Assembly: GCA_964432155.1 (NCBI GenBank)
Contig: CAYSMF010000012.1
Coordinates: 3,189 to 67,188, forward strand
DNA from: UBA10438 sp964432155
GTDB lineage: Bacteria; Bacteroidota; Ignavibacteria; Kapaibacteriales; Kapaibacteriaceae
Direction of reading: 5' to 3'
Length of the DNA stretch: 64,000 bases
Shown here in pieces: positions 16,243-25,988 of the stretch (positions within the stretch are counted from its first letter, which is position 1; each line of letters opens with the position of its first letter). The notes under the pieces were generated by a model. That model was not told the origin of the DNA. It did no database searches and worked only from the letters and a program-made list of their open reading frames with translations. Position numbers and translations under genes: made by a program.

Positions 16243-17769
16243 ATGTCGCACGTCCAACGAAACGACCAGGAATTGCACCGCATTGAGAAGCTGCACGAAC
16301 TCCGAGCAGCAGGCATCAATCCGTTTCCACCGTCGTTTGATCTTTCGCATCACGCCGCTGAGATCCTTTCAACGTTTTCCGATGAGCAACCCGATGCGCT
16401 TGCATCGGTGTCGGTTGCCGGACGGATTATGGCAATCCGAAAGATGGGCAAAGCTTCGTTTTGCCACATTCAGGACATGACGGGTCGCATCCAGATCTAC
16501 CTCAAGCGCGATGATCTCGGTGACGCCTACGATCTCCTTCGACTCTACGACATTGGCGACATTATCGGCGTGGAGGGCTTCGTCTTCCGTACACGCATGG
16601 GTGAGATTAGTGTGCATGCACGAAGCGTCACGATGCTCACGAAGAGCGTCACAACAATTCCTGTTGGTAAGGAAGAGGTTGCTGAGGATGGAACCATCAC
16701 ACGCTACGACGCAATTGCCGACAAAGAGCAACGCTATCGTAAACGCTATTTGGACCTGATTGCGAATCCAGACGTAAAAGCCACGTTCGTCAAGCGCGCG
16801 AAGATCATCACAACGATGCGTCGCTTCTTCGACGAGCGCGGCTGGCTTGAAGTTGAAACGCCGATCCTTCAGCCGATTTATGGCGGTGCTACTGCGCGCC
16901 CCTTTGTCACGCATCATAACGCACTCGACGTAGAGCTCTACCTACGCATTGCTGATGAATTGTATTTGAAGCGCTTGATTGTAGGGGGCTTCGAAGGCGT
17001 TTACGAGATCTCGAAGAACTTCCGCAACGAGGGGATGGACAAGACGCACAACCCCGAGTACACGGCGATGGAGATCTATGTAGCCTACAAAGACTACGAG
17101 TGGATGATGGGGATGACAGAGGAACTCGTCAACACGATCGTCCGCGAGACATGTGGTGCAGAGACCGTTGCCTTCCAGGGTACGGAACTCACGTTCGCGC
17201 TGCCATTCCGTCGCGCAGCGATGTACGACTTGTTCGACGAGCACACGGGCATGGATCTGCGTGGCCTCGATCGTGCAGCTCTTCTTGCTGCAGCTCGTAA
17301 GCTCGATGTCGATGTCGATTCCGGAGCAAGTGCAATGAAGATTCTTGATGAGATCTTCAGCGTGCTCGTGCAGCCGCATCTGGTGCAGCCAACATTTGTG
17401 ATGGACTATCCCGTTGAAATGTCGCCCCTTGCCAAGAAGCATCGCACCAAGGAAGGTCTTGTCGAGCGCTTTGAGCTTTTCGTGATGGGTAAAGAAATTG
17501 CCAACGCGTTTAGCGAATTGAACGACCCGCTTGATCAACGTGCGCGACTCGAAGAACAAGCAACGATTCGAGCCGCAGGTGATGATGAGGCAATGGTTGT
17601 CGACGACGACTTCCTGCATGCCATCGAAGTTGGTTTGCCGCCGACTGCCGGTCTTGGTGTGGGTATTGACCGTCTCGTGATGCTGTTGACTGACAACGAT
17701 TCAATTCGCGACGTACTGTTCTTCCCGCAGATGCGCCCAGAGCGCACTGCTCCGGCAACTGAGGAGTAA
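16243..17769 (+). CDS. lysS: Lysyl-tRNA synthetase, class II
   Basis: 508 residues. The anticodon-binding OB fold is at about 50-160 (SVAGRIMAIRKMGKASFCHIQD). Class II motif 2 is FRNEGMDKTHNPEYTAMEIYVAYKDY and motif 3 is GLPPTAGLGVGIDRLVMLLT. Motif 1 falls in the FFDERGWLEVETPIL stretch. It charges tRNA-Lys with lysine in the cytoplasm. The stop is 2 bases before the GTG start of the site-2 protease gene, so these may be co-transcribed. Confidence 0.97.
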   Translation: MSHVQRNDQELHRIEKLHELRAAGINPFPPSFDLSHHAAEILSTFSDEQPDALASVSVAGRIMAIRKMGKASFCHIQDMTGRIQIYLKRDDLGDAYDLLRLYDIGDIIGVEGFVFRTRMGEISVHARSVTMLTKSVTTIPVGKEEVAEDGTITRYDAIADKEQRYRKRYLDLIANPDVKATFVKRAKIITTMRRFFDERGWLEVETPILQPIYGGATARPFVTHHNALDVELYLRIADELYLKRLIVGGFEGVYEISKNFRNEGMDKTHNPEYTAMEIYVAYKDYEWMMGMTEELVNTIVRETCGAETVAFQGTELTFALPFRRAAMYDLFDEHTGMDLRGLDRAALLAAARKLDVDVDSGASAMKILDEIFSVLVQPHLVQPTFVMDYPVEMSPLAKKHRTKEGLVERFELFVMGKEIANAFSELNDPLDQRARLEEQATIRAAGDDEAMVVDDDFLHAIEVGLPPTAGLGVGIDRLVMLLTDNDSIRDVLFFPQMRPERTAPATEE

Positions 17770-17771
17770 CG

Positions 17772-18827
17772 GTGGGGTATACACGCATCGAAGGCAGCGA
17801 GGGGCAAGCCCAACGTCCGCCACAGCGCCTTGTACTTCATCTCGTGCTGTTCGCAGCGACATTCCTCACCTGCATGATGGCGGGTGCACAGTGGGCGATG
17901 CTCGACCCATTCCAGGTTGAACACTGGTCTGCTGGACTGACGTATGCCATCCTGCTGATGACGTTTCTTGCGGCCCATGAATTCGGACACTACATCGCAG
18001 CTCGTATTCATGGCGTTGATGCGACGTTGCCGTTCTTTATTCCGGTGCCATCAAGTCTGATGCCCTTTGGCACCTTTGGTGCGCTCATCAAGACACGGTC
18101 ACGCATTAGCTCAAAGCGCGTTCTCTTCGATATCGGTGTTGCGGGTCCACTCGCAGGGTTTGCGGTGTGCCTGTTGATTCTCGCCGTTGGTGTCGTTACG
18201 CTTCCTGGCGTTGAGTCGCTCTACGCGATTCATCCTGAGTACGTGCAAACAGGCGTGATCCCAACGTCAGGAATGACGTTCGGCGATAATCTGCTGTTCA
18301 TGATCGCTCGTGCAACACTTGGTACGACGATCTGGCTACCACCGATGAATGAGATCTACCACTATCCATTTCTCTGTGTTGGTTGGTTCGGTCTGTTCGT
18401 GACGGCATTGAACATGCTGCCATTCGGACAACTTGATGGTGGACACGTGTTGTATGCACTTATCGGTCGCCGTCAGTGGCATGTAGCCCGCATACTCTGG
18501 TGGACTCTCTTTGTGTTCGCAATTCTTTGGATGATGAACATCATCCATCAGTTGCTCCTCGAGCCATCGCCAGAAGCATGGATTATTTGGCTGCAAACGC
18601 ACCTTGATCCCTTCCTCTCGGACGCAATCACGCGCATGCCGCTCCTGTTTGAGCTTGGCGAAGTGTGGGTGTTCTGGCTGATCATGGTTCGACTGTTTAT
18701 CAAAACCGATCACCCCGACATCGCGGATCCAGAGCCTCTTGGTAGGGGGCGCACCATCATCGGATGGGCATCGATTGTGATCCTTGTATTGTGTCTTTCT
18801 CCACGGGCTATTTTCATCGCACCATGA
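17772..18827 (+). CDS. Site-2 protease family (M50) membrane metalloprotease
   Basis: 351 residues, GTG start at 17772. The zinc motif AAHEFGHYIAARIHG (H69, E70, H73) lies in the second hydrophobic segment. The second M50 motif NMLPFGQLDGGH, which supplies the third ligand, is near 215-227. There are about six to seven hydrophobic segments and no PDZ domain. These proteins cleave within membranes, often in regulatory cascades such as anti-sigma release. The substrate is unknown and no sigma or anti-sigma pair is near. The stop shares ATGA with the next gene. Confidence 0.88.
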   Translation: MGYTRIEGSEGQAQRPPQRLVLHLVLFAATFLTCMMAGAQWAMLDPFQVEHWSAGLTYAILLMTFLAAHEFGHYIAARIHGVDATLPFFIPVPSSLMPFGTFGALIKTRSRISSKRVLFDIGVAGPLAGFAVCLLILAVGVVTLPGVESLYAIHPEYVQTGVIPTSGMTFGDNLLFMIARATLGTTIWLPPMNEIYHYPFLCVGWFGLFVTALNMLPFGQLDGGHVLYALIGRRQWHVARILWWTLFVFAILWMMNIIHQLLLEPSPEAWIIWLQTHLDPFLSDAITRMPLLFELGEVWVFWLIMVRLFIKTDHPDIADPEPLGRGRTIIGWASIVILVLCLSPRAIFIAP

Positions 18828-20461
18828 CATCGCGCCACCATACAGTTCTAGCCACGCTCCTCGTTCTTGGCGGTCTGTATGTGATGCGCCTGGCGAGTGT
18901 TGAGATTCAACCATTCCCAGAAGGCCTCTACGCACTGCGCGGACTGAGTATACAGCATACGATGCAGTGGCTCGATCAAGCGGCGATTGCTCCGGGCGGA
19001 ATGTACTCTGCAATGATGCCTCCGTTGCCGGCATGGATGGTTGCCATTGGTATTGACATAGTTGGTCCGACACCACTTGCTGTGCGATGGTTCTCGGTGG
19101 TGTGCGCGATGCTCACCATGTTCCTGACCTATGCACTCGCTCGACGTGTTGTGTCCTTTGAGGGGGCTGTGATGTCGATGGTGATTGTTGGAACGAGCAT
19201 TCCAATGATCATCAGCGGACGGCAGGCAACGGAACATGTGCCGTTCGTTGCGGCAGCACTGGCAATGATGTGGTTCGCTATAACGCTTCGTGATGTGCAT
19301 GATCGTATCGGACGACTCGTACGTGTATTCGTGATGATCGGCGCGACCTCGGCTGGTGCACTCACGGCGCCGGTAGCAACCCTCATCCTAGTGATTGGAA
19401 CGGCGCTCGTACTGCGTTCCTCTGCTCAGCGTGCGTGGATGATCGCTGGTATGGCGTCTGGTCTTGCTCTTGGGTCCCTTTGGTGGATCGCTATGGGCAT
19501 CCGATACGGCGAACAAGTGCTGCTCGCGTGGAGTCTGCCCCAACCAACACTTGGTGAAGAGTCTGGTGGAGTGCTAAGTGCGCTGTCGTTCATCGTGGTT
19601 GCGCATCCGATGCTGATCGTGGCGCTCATGTGGGTTGTGATTACACTCCGCGACCGTGCTCAGTCAGCACTGCGCGACCGTCCGGAAATCGCTGTAATAG
19701 GACTCATGTTTGTCTTCGCTGTGTTCGAGACAGCATTATCGCAGCATCGGTACATGTCGCAAGCTGTCGTAATTGTACCACCCGCAGCAATCTTGTCGGT
19801 ACTCGCACTCGAACACGTGCGACGTGATGCGCGCACGAAGATGCTCCTTGCGACATACGTTTTGATCACACTTGCAGTGGTGTGGTACGGTGTAGAGCAT
19901 TTGTTGCACGACCGACTCAATGTGCAGACGTTGTTGCTTGGTGCCGCGATCTTTATGGTCGCTCTCGTCGTGTTACTACAGCAAGTGCGACATCGCTCGC
20001 GTCAACAAGCGGCAGCTGTTCGATTGTATCAGCCCGTGGTCTACGGTGCAGTAACGATTGCCGCTCTTATCGCACTCATCGCAGTTGTGCGTCCAAGTCC
20101 AGTCACCATCGAAGGTGGACGTCCGATTGCACGTCGTATGCTTGACGATAGTCTGTTCCACAAGTCGTTTGCCTACGTCTTCCACAACAGGTCGGAGACG
20201 GATGCTGTGAACGCTCAGCTCGAATGGTATACGCAAGGATGGATGTCGGGTACGAAGTCAGGATTTACCCACATGGCGATTGCACTTCCAGCGGATGCGA
20301 GTGACGAGGCAACACTTGCGATTGCACGACTTCTACCATGGGTGGTCTACTATCATCCGCAGAATAGGACGTCACTCGTTGAGGATGTGCAGCGCTCACT
20401 GGAGACTACGCACGTGGTAACGTATACGTCGCGTCCCTACACGTTGTACAAGGCTCGTTAG
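18824..20461 (+). CDS. Polytopic membrane protein, probable GT-C/GT39-like glycosyltransferase
   Basis: 545 residues. The N terminus has a hydrophobic helix, then a loop with FPEGLYALRGLSI and MMPPLPAWM, then about ten membrane segments, and a C-terminal soluble part of about 130 residues. The layout, with Glu/Pro in the first periplasmic loop and a following PTPLAVRWFSV segment, is that of GT-C (Pmt/ArnT-like) glycosyltransferases. The acidic metal- or lipid-sugar-binding residues cannot be verified by eye. It is co-transcribed with the site-2 protease gene (ATGA). Its 3' end overlaps the convergent ABC exporter gene by 4 bases. Confidence 0.62.
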   Translation: MTSRHHTVLATLLVLGGLYVMRLASVEIQPFPEGLYALRGLSIQHTMQWLDQAAIAPGGMYSAMMPPLPAWMVAIGIDIVGPTPLAVRWFSVVCAMLTMFLTYALARRVVSFEGAVMSMVIVGTSIPMIISGRQATEHVPFVAAALAMMWFAITLRDVHDRIGRLVRVFVMIGATSAGALTAPVATLILVIGTALVLRSSAQRAWMIAGMASGLALGSLWWIAMGIRYGEQVLLAWSLPQPTLGEESGGVLSALSFIVVAHPMLIVALMWVVITLRDRAQSALRDRPEIAVIGLMFVFAVFETALSQHRYMSQAVVIVPPAAILSVLALEHVRRDARTKMLLATYVLITLAVVWYGVEHLLHDRLNVQTLLLGAAIFMVALVVLLQQVRHRSRQQAAAVRLYQPVVYGAVTIAALIALIAVVRPSPVTIEGGRPIARRMLDDSLFHKSFAYVFHNRSETDAVNAQLEWYTQGWMSGTKSGFTHMAIALPADASDEATLAIARLLPWVVYYHPQNRTSLVEDVQRSLETTHVVTYTSRPYTLYKAR

Positions 20462-22299
20462 GATGCCGAGGTAAACTGCAACGCGTGAAGTTTCGCATAA
20501 ACGCCGTTAGCAGCCAGCAGTTCGGCATGTGTGCCGATTTCAGCAATGCGTCCCTGGTCGAACACAACGATCCGATGTGCATTTACGATCGTCGACAATC
20601 GGTGCGCGACGATGATAGCGGTTCGATTGGCGAGCACGTCGTCGATGGCTTCCTGCACGAGACGTTCCGATTCCGTATCAAGGGCTGATGTGGCCTCGTC
20701 AAACAACAGAATGCGTGGTTCTCGATAGAGTGCGCGCGCAATTGCAATGCGCTGGCGCTGACCACCACTTAGGCGCATGCCGCGATCACCGATCATCGTG
20801 TCGTACCCATCAGGCATTGCCGAAATGAAGCCATCCGCGTGGGCAATCACAGCGGCAGCACGCACGCGAGCAAGATCTGCTTCTGCCTCGCCAAGGCTGA
20901 TGTTGTTTGCGATGGTATCATTGAACAGCATTGTCTCCTGCGACACAACACCAAACACGTGGCGATACGATGCTAGATCGAGATCACGAACATCTGTTCC
21001 ATCGAGACGAATCGTGCCTGTGTGCGGATCGTAGAAGCGGAGCAGCAGATCGAGCATCGTGGACTTGCCGCTACCCGATGCGCCAACAAATGCTACTGTT
21101 TCACCCTTAGCGATCGTGAGAGACACATCGCGCAGTACATCGGCATCGCCGTACGAGAACGACACGTTCTCGATTGCCAGGGTTGGCTGCTTGTCGTTGG
21201 CAGAGATGCTGCCCGAAACGATTGTCGGTTCCTCGTCGAGAACGGCTGCTACATTCGCGCCTGCAGCGATACCACGCTGCATCTGAGCAATCGTATTGAC
21301 GATCACGCTAATCGGCTGCATCAGACCAAACAGCAGGAACAAAAACGTGACCAGATTCGATGGCGTGATTGCTCCCGAAGCACGTTCCATGCCTCCCACA
21401 TAAAACACAGTCACCAGCGCAAGAATGCCGAACGTATCGTTGAACACTGGGATCAAACTCATCACGCGCGTATTGCGAACTGCTCGTCGCACGTACGCCG
21501 CAGTTTGCTGCATGAACCGCTCGGCGACGCGAGGCTCCACACCCATGCCCTTGATGACGCGAATGCCAAGTACTGACTCTTGCAGCGTGGATGTGTAATC
21601 TGCCTGTGCAGCCTGCATGCGCGAGCCGTACCGGCGGAGCACGGATGTGACCGAGCGAATGAGGAAGAGGCCAAGCAATGCAACGCCCACCGAAATCACC
21701 GTGAGTTTGGCGCTGATCACCATCAGCAGCACGATGTAGATGATGAGCGTTGAAGCCTCGCGCCACAGCGTCGTAACCGAGTTGATTGTTGCGTGATTGA
21801 GTACGCCCACATCGTTGGTTAGGAGCGAAATGATATCGCCCGTCTTTCGCCGTGTAAAGAAATCGATCGAGTGTTTTGTGACGTGGAGGAAGAGCGTATC
21901 GCGGATACGCTTCATGATGCCTTCTTCAAGACGGATCGAGATCACGTTGCCGAGGTACTTCATCAGACCTCGTACAAGGAAGAGCATGAAGATGACAATG
22001 CTGATGTTGCGGATCGATGTGCCGTAGTCGGGTGCGATGATCAGCGACGCCACAATATCATCGAACTGTGCCTTAAGGCCAGAGGCCATCGTTGCCGTAG
22101 GCCCTGCAGCTGAAGCGGGACCAGCCGAGCCAAACAACGTGCGGAACACGGGCTCGACAATGGCAAGCGTCAGCGCATTTGCCGCCGAGAACAGCAGGTT
22201 CGCAAGGGTTGAAAACAGGATGAGCTTCCAAAACGGACGGACGAAGGGAAGCATTTTCCCTGCGAGCTCTCGAACAGTATAGTGATGCGGTTGGCGCAC
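20458..22299 (-). CDS. MsbA-like ABC exporter (fused membrane and ATPase domains)
   Basis: 613 residues, GTG start at 22299. Six transmembrane segments fill about residues 15-330, then the ATPase: Walker A VGASGSGKST, signature MRLSGGQRQRIAIARALY, Walker B RILLFDEATSALDTES, and the switch His in IVAHRLST. This is the half-transporter design of MsbA/MdlB proteins that flip lipids or export drugs as homodimers. A stretch rich in Ala/Gly/Pro (FGSAGPASAAGPTATMASG) in the first periplasmic loop is unusual. The amidase gene ends 30 bases upstream. The lipid or drug substrate is not determined. Confidence 0.9.
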   Translation of the reverse strand: MRQPHHYTVRELAGKMLPFVRPFWKLILFSTLANLLFSAANALTLAIVEPVFRTLFGSAGPASAAGPTATMASGLKAQFDDIVASLIIAPDYGTSIRNISIVIFMLFLVRGLMKYLGNVISIRLEEGIMKRIRDTLFLHVTKHSIDFFTRRKTGDIISLLTNDVGVLNHATINSVTTLWREASTLIIYIVLLMVISAKLTVISVGVALLGLFLIRSVTSVLRRYGSRMQAAQADYTSTLQESVLGIRVIKGMGVEPRVAERFMQQTAAYVRRAVRNTRVMSLIPVFNDTFGILALVTVFYVGGMERASGAITPSNLVTFLFLLFGLMQPISVIVNTIAQMQRGIAAGANVAAVLDEEPTIVSGSISANDKQPTLAIENVSFSYGDADVLRDVSLTIAKGETVAFVGASGSGKSTMLDLLLRFYDPHTGTIRLDGTDVRDLDLASYRHVFGVVSQETMLFNDTIANNISLGEAEADLARVRAAAVIAHADGFISAMPDGYDTMIGDRGMRLSGGQRQRIAIARALYREPRILLFDEATSALDTESERLVQEAIDDVLANRTAIIVAHRLSTIVNAHRIVVFDQGRIAEIGTHAELLAANGVYAKLHALQFTSAS

Positions 22300-22329
22300 G
22301 AGTGGGGCGTTGACGGATTCGTGAGGGTA

Positions 22330-23460
22330 TCAGTGTGAGAGCGACCGTTGGTAGGAAGTCGCGTAGGATTGGATTGCTGTGGCAATCGACGAGGCGATTG
22401 CAGCTTGGCCCTTGGACGAGGCAAGATACTCGGCATCTGATCGGTTTGAAAGGAATCCTGTTTCGATGAGGACGTTGGGCATCGATGCTCCGACGAGGAC
22501 GAAGAAGCCAGCCTGACTCACGCCGCGATCAGCGAGCGGGGTGCGATCGGTCACTTCCTGCTGAATGGAGGCCGCAAACGACTCGCTCAGACGCACAAAG
22601 CTGCGTTGCGCCATTGTTGCAACAATGATCTGATCCTCTGTCATACCCTCGTACCGACGCTGCGATTGCTCGAATTTGACAGATGCGTTTTCGCGCGATG
22701 CGACGCGGGCCGCATCGTCATTCCGGCCTGGTCGCAGAATGTAGGTCTCACATCCGTGTGCCGGATGTGGCTTAGTCGGCATGCTGTTGCAATGAATGCT
22801 CAAAAACAGTTTGCCACCGGCTTCATTTGCGATCTGTGTACGGCGATACAGTTCCAAGAACGTATCGTTGTCGCGGGTCATGACCACGTTCGTGTTCGGC
22901 ATGATTTCACGGAGTCGTGCGCGGACGAGCTTCGCGATAGCAAGCGTCACGTCTTTCTCGTACACGCCATTCACACCCTCTGCACCAACATCCTTTCCTC
23001 CGTGTCCAGCATCAATGACAATAACGTCGAGTGACCATTTGCCACGTCCAGCTGGATGCTGACGCGGGGCGATGTCCTCAGGCTCTTTCTGTGCTCTCTT
23101 TTGTATCACACAGAGCAAGTCGCGCTGTCCATCGCGTCGCAGGACAACCGAGTCCGTGGGTGCACAGCGCAGTGTCAGCACGAGGATGTCGCGTACACGC
23201 TTTGCTTCCAGGCGTACCGCTGGTGTGAGCGCTGAGGAATCGATTGCACCGTCCTCGAGCAGAGCTCCAGGCAAACGGAGCACGACGCCGCCAGGGATAC
23301 GTTCAGGACGTTGGAAGGCTGTGAGCGTCGATGCCGCACGAATTCGCACAACGGTGCTGTCGTCGCTAACAGTGGCGCGAATGCGCGTAATCGTTGTGGC
23401 TGGTGGCTGCTGCATGCCGAGTAACACGCACAATGTCGCTGCTGCGAAAAGAAACCGCAT
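22330..23460 (-). CDS. N-acetylmuramoyl-L-alanine amidase (Amidase_3)
   Basis: 376 residues from the ATG at 23460, which begins a signal peptide (MRFLFAAATLCVLLGM). An N-terminal AMIN-like beta domain fills about 25-140. The zinc amidase follows: VIDAGHGGKDVGA (His), YEKDVTLAIA (Glu), FLSIHCNSMP (His), and VLIETGFLSNRSD (catalytic Glu). It cuts the bond between muramic acid and the stem peptide in the periplasm and acts in cell separation. The corA gene is 16 bases upstream, with likely co-transcription. Confidence 0.92.
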   Translation of the reverse strand: MRFLFAAATLCVLLGMQQPPATTITRIRATVSDDSTVVRIRAASTLTAFQRPERIPGGVVLRLPGALLEDGAIDSSALTPAVRLEAKRVRDILVLTLRCAPTDSVVLRRDGQRDLLCVIQKRAQKEPEDIAPRQHPAGRGKWSLDVIVIDAGHGGKDVGAEGVNGVYEKDVTLAIAKLVRARLREIMPNTNVVMTRDNDTFLELYRRTQIANEAGGKLFLSIHCNSMPTKPHPAHGCETYILRPGRNDDAARVASRENASVKFEQSQRRYEGMTEDQIIVATMAQRSFVRLSESFAASIQQEVTDRTPLADRGVSQAGFFVLVGASMPNVLIETGFLSNRSDAEYLASSKGQAAIASSIATAIQSYATSYQRSLSH

Positions 23461-23476
23461 GCCCCCTTCGATATGC

Positions 23477-24514
23477 TTAATCAAGCCAACCTCGACGACG
23501 GAACATGATGTACATAGACGTGGCGACCACAACGATGATGACGAGCAGCGTTGGGTACGACCATGACCACGCAAGCTCAGGCATGTGCTGAAAATTCATG
23601 CCGTAGAGACTTGTCAGGAAGGTGATCGGAAGAAAAATCGTACTGATCACGGTAAGGACCTTCATCACCTCGTTGAGTCGCGCAGAGCTTACGGAGAAGT
23701 ATGCCTCCATGATCGCAATAGTGAGTTCGCGGCTGCTCTCGATCTGATCGGCGATGCGTACGAGATGATCGTAGACGTTGCGGTAGTACATAGACTCGTG
23801 CTGGGAGATAAGCGCAAACTCTCCGCGTGCGAGTCGGTTGACGATTTCACGCTGGTACACGACGTCTTTTCGGATTCGCTGCAAGAGACGTTTGAGTTCC
23901 AGAATACGAACAAGCGTGATGTTGCTTGGTCGGCGGAAGATGGCGTGTTCGAGTTCATCAACGCGATCTTCGAAGCGTTCGACGATAGGAATGTAGGCAT
24001 CCACGAGATCGTCGAGGAGAAGATGCAGCACGTAGTCCGGTCCATGCGAGAATAGCAAGGGATTCCTGTCGCATGCCTTGACAAGTGCGGTGACCGCTGG
24101 GATGTCATTAGCATGATGCGTAATCAGGACTCGATCGCCCAGAATGATGTTGAGCTGCGATTCCCGGAGATCCCGAAGAGCGTCAGTCGACTCCGATAAT
24201 GTGCCGTCTGCAGGTTGTTGTACGAGGGCGTGCATGATCACGAAGAGGTACGATCCATAGTCGTCGACCTTCGGATGGTGCATTTGATCGTCGTCATCTT
24301 CATGGCTACCCAGAGCGCGTCGTGCGTCGGAGAGGACGAGCTCGTGTACGGGAAACCATGTGGTCAATACCTCGAGCTCTTCCTGCGGTGTTGGGCTGGC
24401 AAGGTTTACCCATATCATCGCGTGCTCGGGGATACTGTCTACCGCATGATCGTGCAGTGCCTCAGCCGTTAGCTGTCGCACAGAGCCATCATGGAAGTAC
24501 CGAATGTCGATCAT
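23477..24514 (-). CDS. corA: CorA-family magnesium/cobalt transporter
   Basis: 345 residues from the ATG at 24514 (MIDIRYFHDG). A long N-terminal cytoplasmic domain has the Asp-rich helix region, and the two C-terminal membrane helices are separated by the GMN signature at about 305-307 (LYGMNFQHMPELAWSW). The end is positively charged (FRRRGWLD), as usual. It carries Mg2+ or Co2+ through the inner membrane as a pentamer. Divergent from rlmD with a 61-base gap that holds promoter boxes for both. Confidence 0.92.
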   Translation of the reverse strand: MIDIRYFHDGSVRQLTAEALHDHAVDSIPEHAMIWVNLASPTPQEELEVLTTWFPVHELVLSDARRALGSHEDDDDQMHHPKVDDYGSYLFVIMHALVQQPADGTLSESTDALRDLRESQLNIILGDRVLITHHANDIPAVTALVKACDRNPLLFSHGPDYVLHLLLDDLVDAYIPIVERFEDRVDELEHAIFRRPSNITLVRILELKRLLQRIRKDVVYQREIVNRLARGEFALISQHESMYYRNVYDHLVRIADQIESSRELTIAIMEAYFSVSSARLNEVMKVLTVISTIFLPITFLTSLYGMNFQHMPELAWSWSYPTLLVIIVVVATSMYIMFRRRGWLD

Positions 24515-24540
24515 GCGCGTCGCGATGTGGAAAGTCGGGT

Positions 24541-24561
24541 TACCTTTGCAGCTCAAACATA
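24541..24561. promoter_or_regulatory. Face-to-face -7 boxes between corA and rlmD
   Basis: TACCTTTG at 24541-24548 on the plus strand points to rlmD. TATGTTTG at 24561-24554 on the minus strand points to corA. Both match TAnnTTTG. The boxes are 5 bases apart and point toward each other, so the two transcripts would overlap at their 5' ends. Confidence 0.45.
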
Positions 24562-24575
24562 CCACGTAATGCTCC

Positions 24576-25988
24576 ATGCGTAATCAGCGACCGCAGCAAG
24601 AAATTGAGATTGATATCGATGCCATCGGCTTTGAAGGCATCGCCGTAGGGCGACTGGATGGCCTTGTCCACTTTGTTGCTGGTGCACTTCCTGGCGAACG
24701 CGTACGTGCACGTATCACGGGATCGAAGAAGCGATTCAAGCAGGCCGAGGTGATCGAAGTGCTTCGCGCCTCGCCAGATCGGCGCACTCCTCCGTGTCCA
24801 CATTTCGGCGTGTGCGGCGGATGTAAGTGGCAGCACCTCACATACGAGGAACAAGCACGGTGGAAGCGCCAGCACGTCATCGATGCATTTGAGCGCCTGG
24901 GTCAGATCCCTGTGAATGTGGTCCATCCAACGCTGTCGTCACCTGAGATTTACGGGTATCGCAACAAGATGGAGTTCTCGTTTGGGGGCTCTGCATGGCT
25001 GACGCGCGAAGAGATTGATTCTGGTGCCGAATTCACAACATCCTTCGCACTCGGACTTCACGTGCCTGGTCGCTTCGATAAGGTGCGACACATCACTTCG
25101 TGCATGCTGCAGCAGGATGTAGCAAACAGCGTTCTTGAGCATACCCATGCATGTGCGGCGCGAACAGGTGTGCGTGCCTACCATCAACGTCATCACGATG
25201 GATTTGCACGTCATCTTGTGATTCGTGCAAGTGTTACCACTGGTGCGATCATGACGGTGCTCATCACAACGACGCCTACCGACGAGCAAGAAGAGCAGTT
25301 CATTGCTGAATGGTTTGAACTCGCGGACTCACTTCCTACTGGCTCGTCGATGATCCATGCGATCAACGATACATGGTCGCCAGTTGCAGTGGGTGATATT
25401 GCTCGACTCGTTGGACCAGGGTATCTCGATGAAACGTCGCATGATATCACGTATCGGATTTCGCCGTTCTCGTTCTTCCAGACGAATACGCTGCACCTGC
25501 CGAACCTAATTGCACGTGCGCTCGACGGTGCAGAGCTGCGTGCAACCGATGTTGTGTGGGATCTCTATTGCGGGACGGGTACGCTTACACTGCCAGCGGC
25601 GCGTCGCGTACAGTCAGTGATCGGCGCAGAGCTATCGGAGAGTTCAATTGCCGATGCGCGAGCAAATGCAGAACGTAATGCGATTAGCAATGTGGCGTTC
25701 CATGCCATCGACCTCCATGTACCTGCTGCACTCGAGGTACTTCGCTCACTGCCACAGCCAGACGTGATTCTCATCGACCCTCCGCGCAATGGTATGCACG
25801 AGCAGGTGGTGCGTCACATCCTTGCAGTTGCTCCAGAGCGTCTTGTCTACGTGAGCTGCAACCCTGCCACCATGGCGCGCGATTGCGCGATACTGGCGGA
25901 GAAGTACGATGTGGTCGACGTCACTCCGGTCGACATGTTCCCACAGACGTACCACGTGGAAGCTGTCGGCGTTCTCCGCCGACGTTAA
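24576..25988 (+). CDS. rlmD: 23S rRNA (uracil-1939-C5)-methyltransferase, RlmD type
   Basis: 470 residues. The N-terminal TRAM domain (to about 65) is followed by a Cys cluster CPHFGVCGGCKW that with a later Cys binds a 4Fe-4S cluster. The SAM domain shows DLYCGTGTLTLPAA, and the catalytic stretch is VLIDPPRNGMHEQVV then VYVSCNPATMARD, whose Cys attacks uracil C6. It methylates 23S rRNA or, in RlmCD-like members, other uracils as well; the exact target is not fixed. The 3' end overlaps the convergent subtilase gene by 4 bases. Confidence 0.9.
   Translation: MRNQRPQQEIEIDIDAIGFEGIAVGRLDGLVHFVAGALPGERVRARITGSKKRFKQAEVIEVLRASPDRRTPPCPHFGVCGGCKWQHLTYEEQARWKRQHVIDAFERLGQIPVNVVHPTLSSPEIYGYRNKMEFSFGGSAWLTREEIDSGAEFTTSFALGLHVPGRFDKVRHITSCMLQQDVANSVLEHTHACAARTGVRAYHQRHHDGFARHLVIRASVTTGAIMTVLITTTPTDEQEEQFIAEWFELADSLPTGSSMIHAINDTWSPVAVGDIARLVGPGYLDETSHDITYRISPFSFFQTNTLHLPNLIARALDGAELRATDVVWDLYCGTGTLTLPAARRVQSVIGAELSESSIADARANAERNAISNVAFHAIDLHVPAALEVLRSLPQPDVILIDPPRNGMHEQVVRHILAVAPERLVYVSCNPATMARDCAILAEKYDVVDVTPVDMFPQTYHVEAVGVLRRR

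Noticed and set aside
16942..17619. 225-codon frame on the minus strand
   Set aside because: Antisense to lysS class II motifs.
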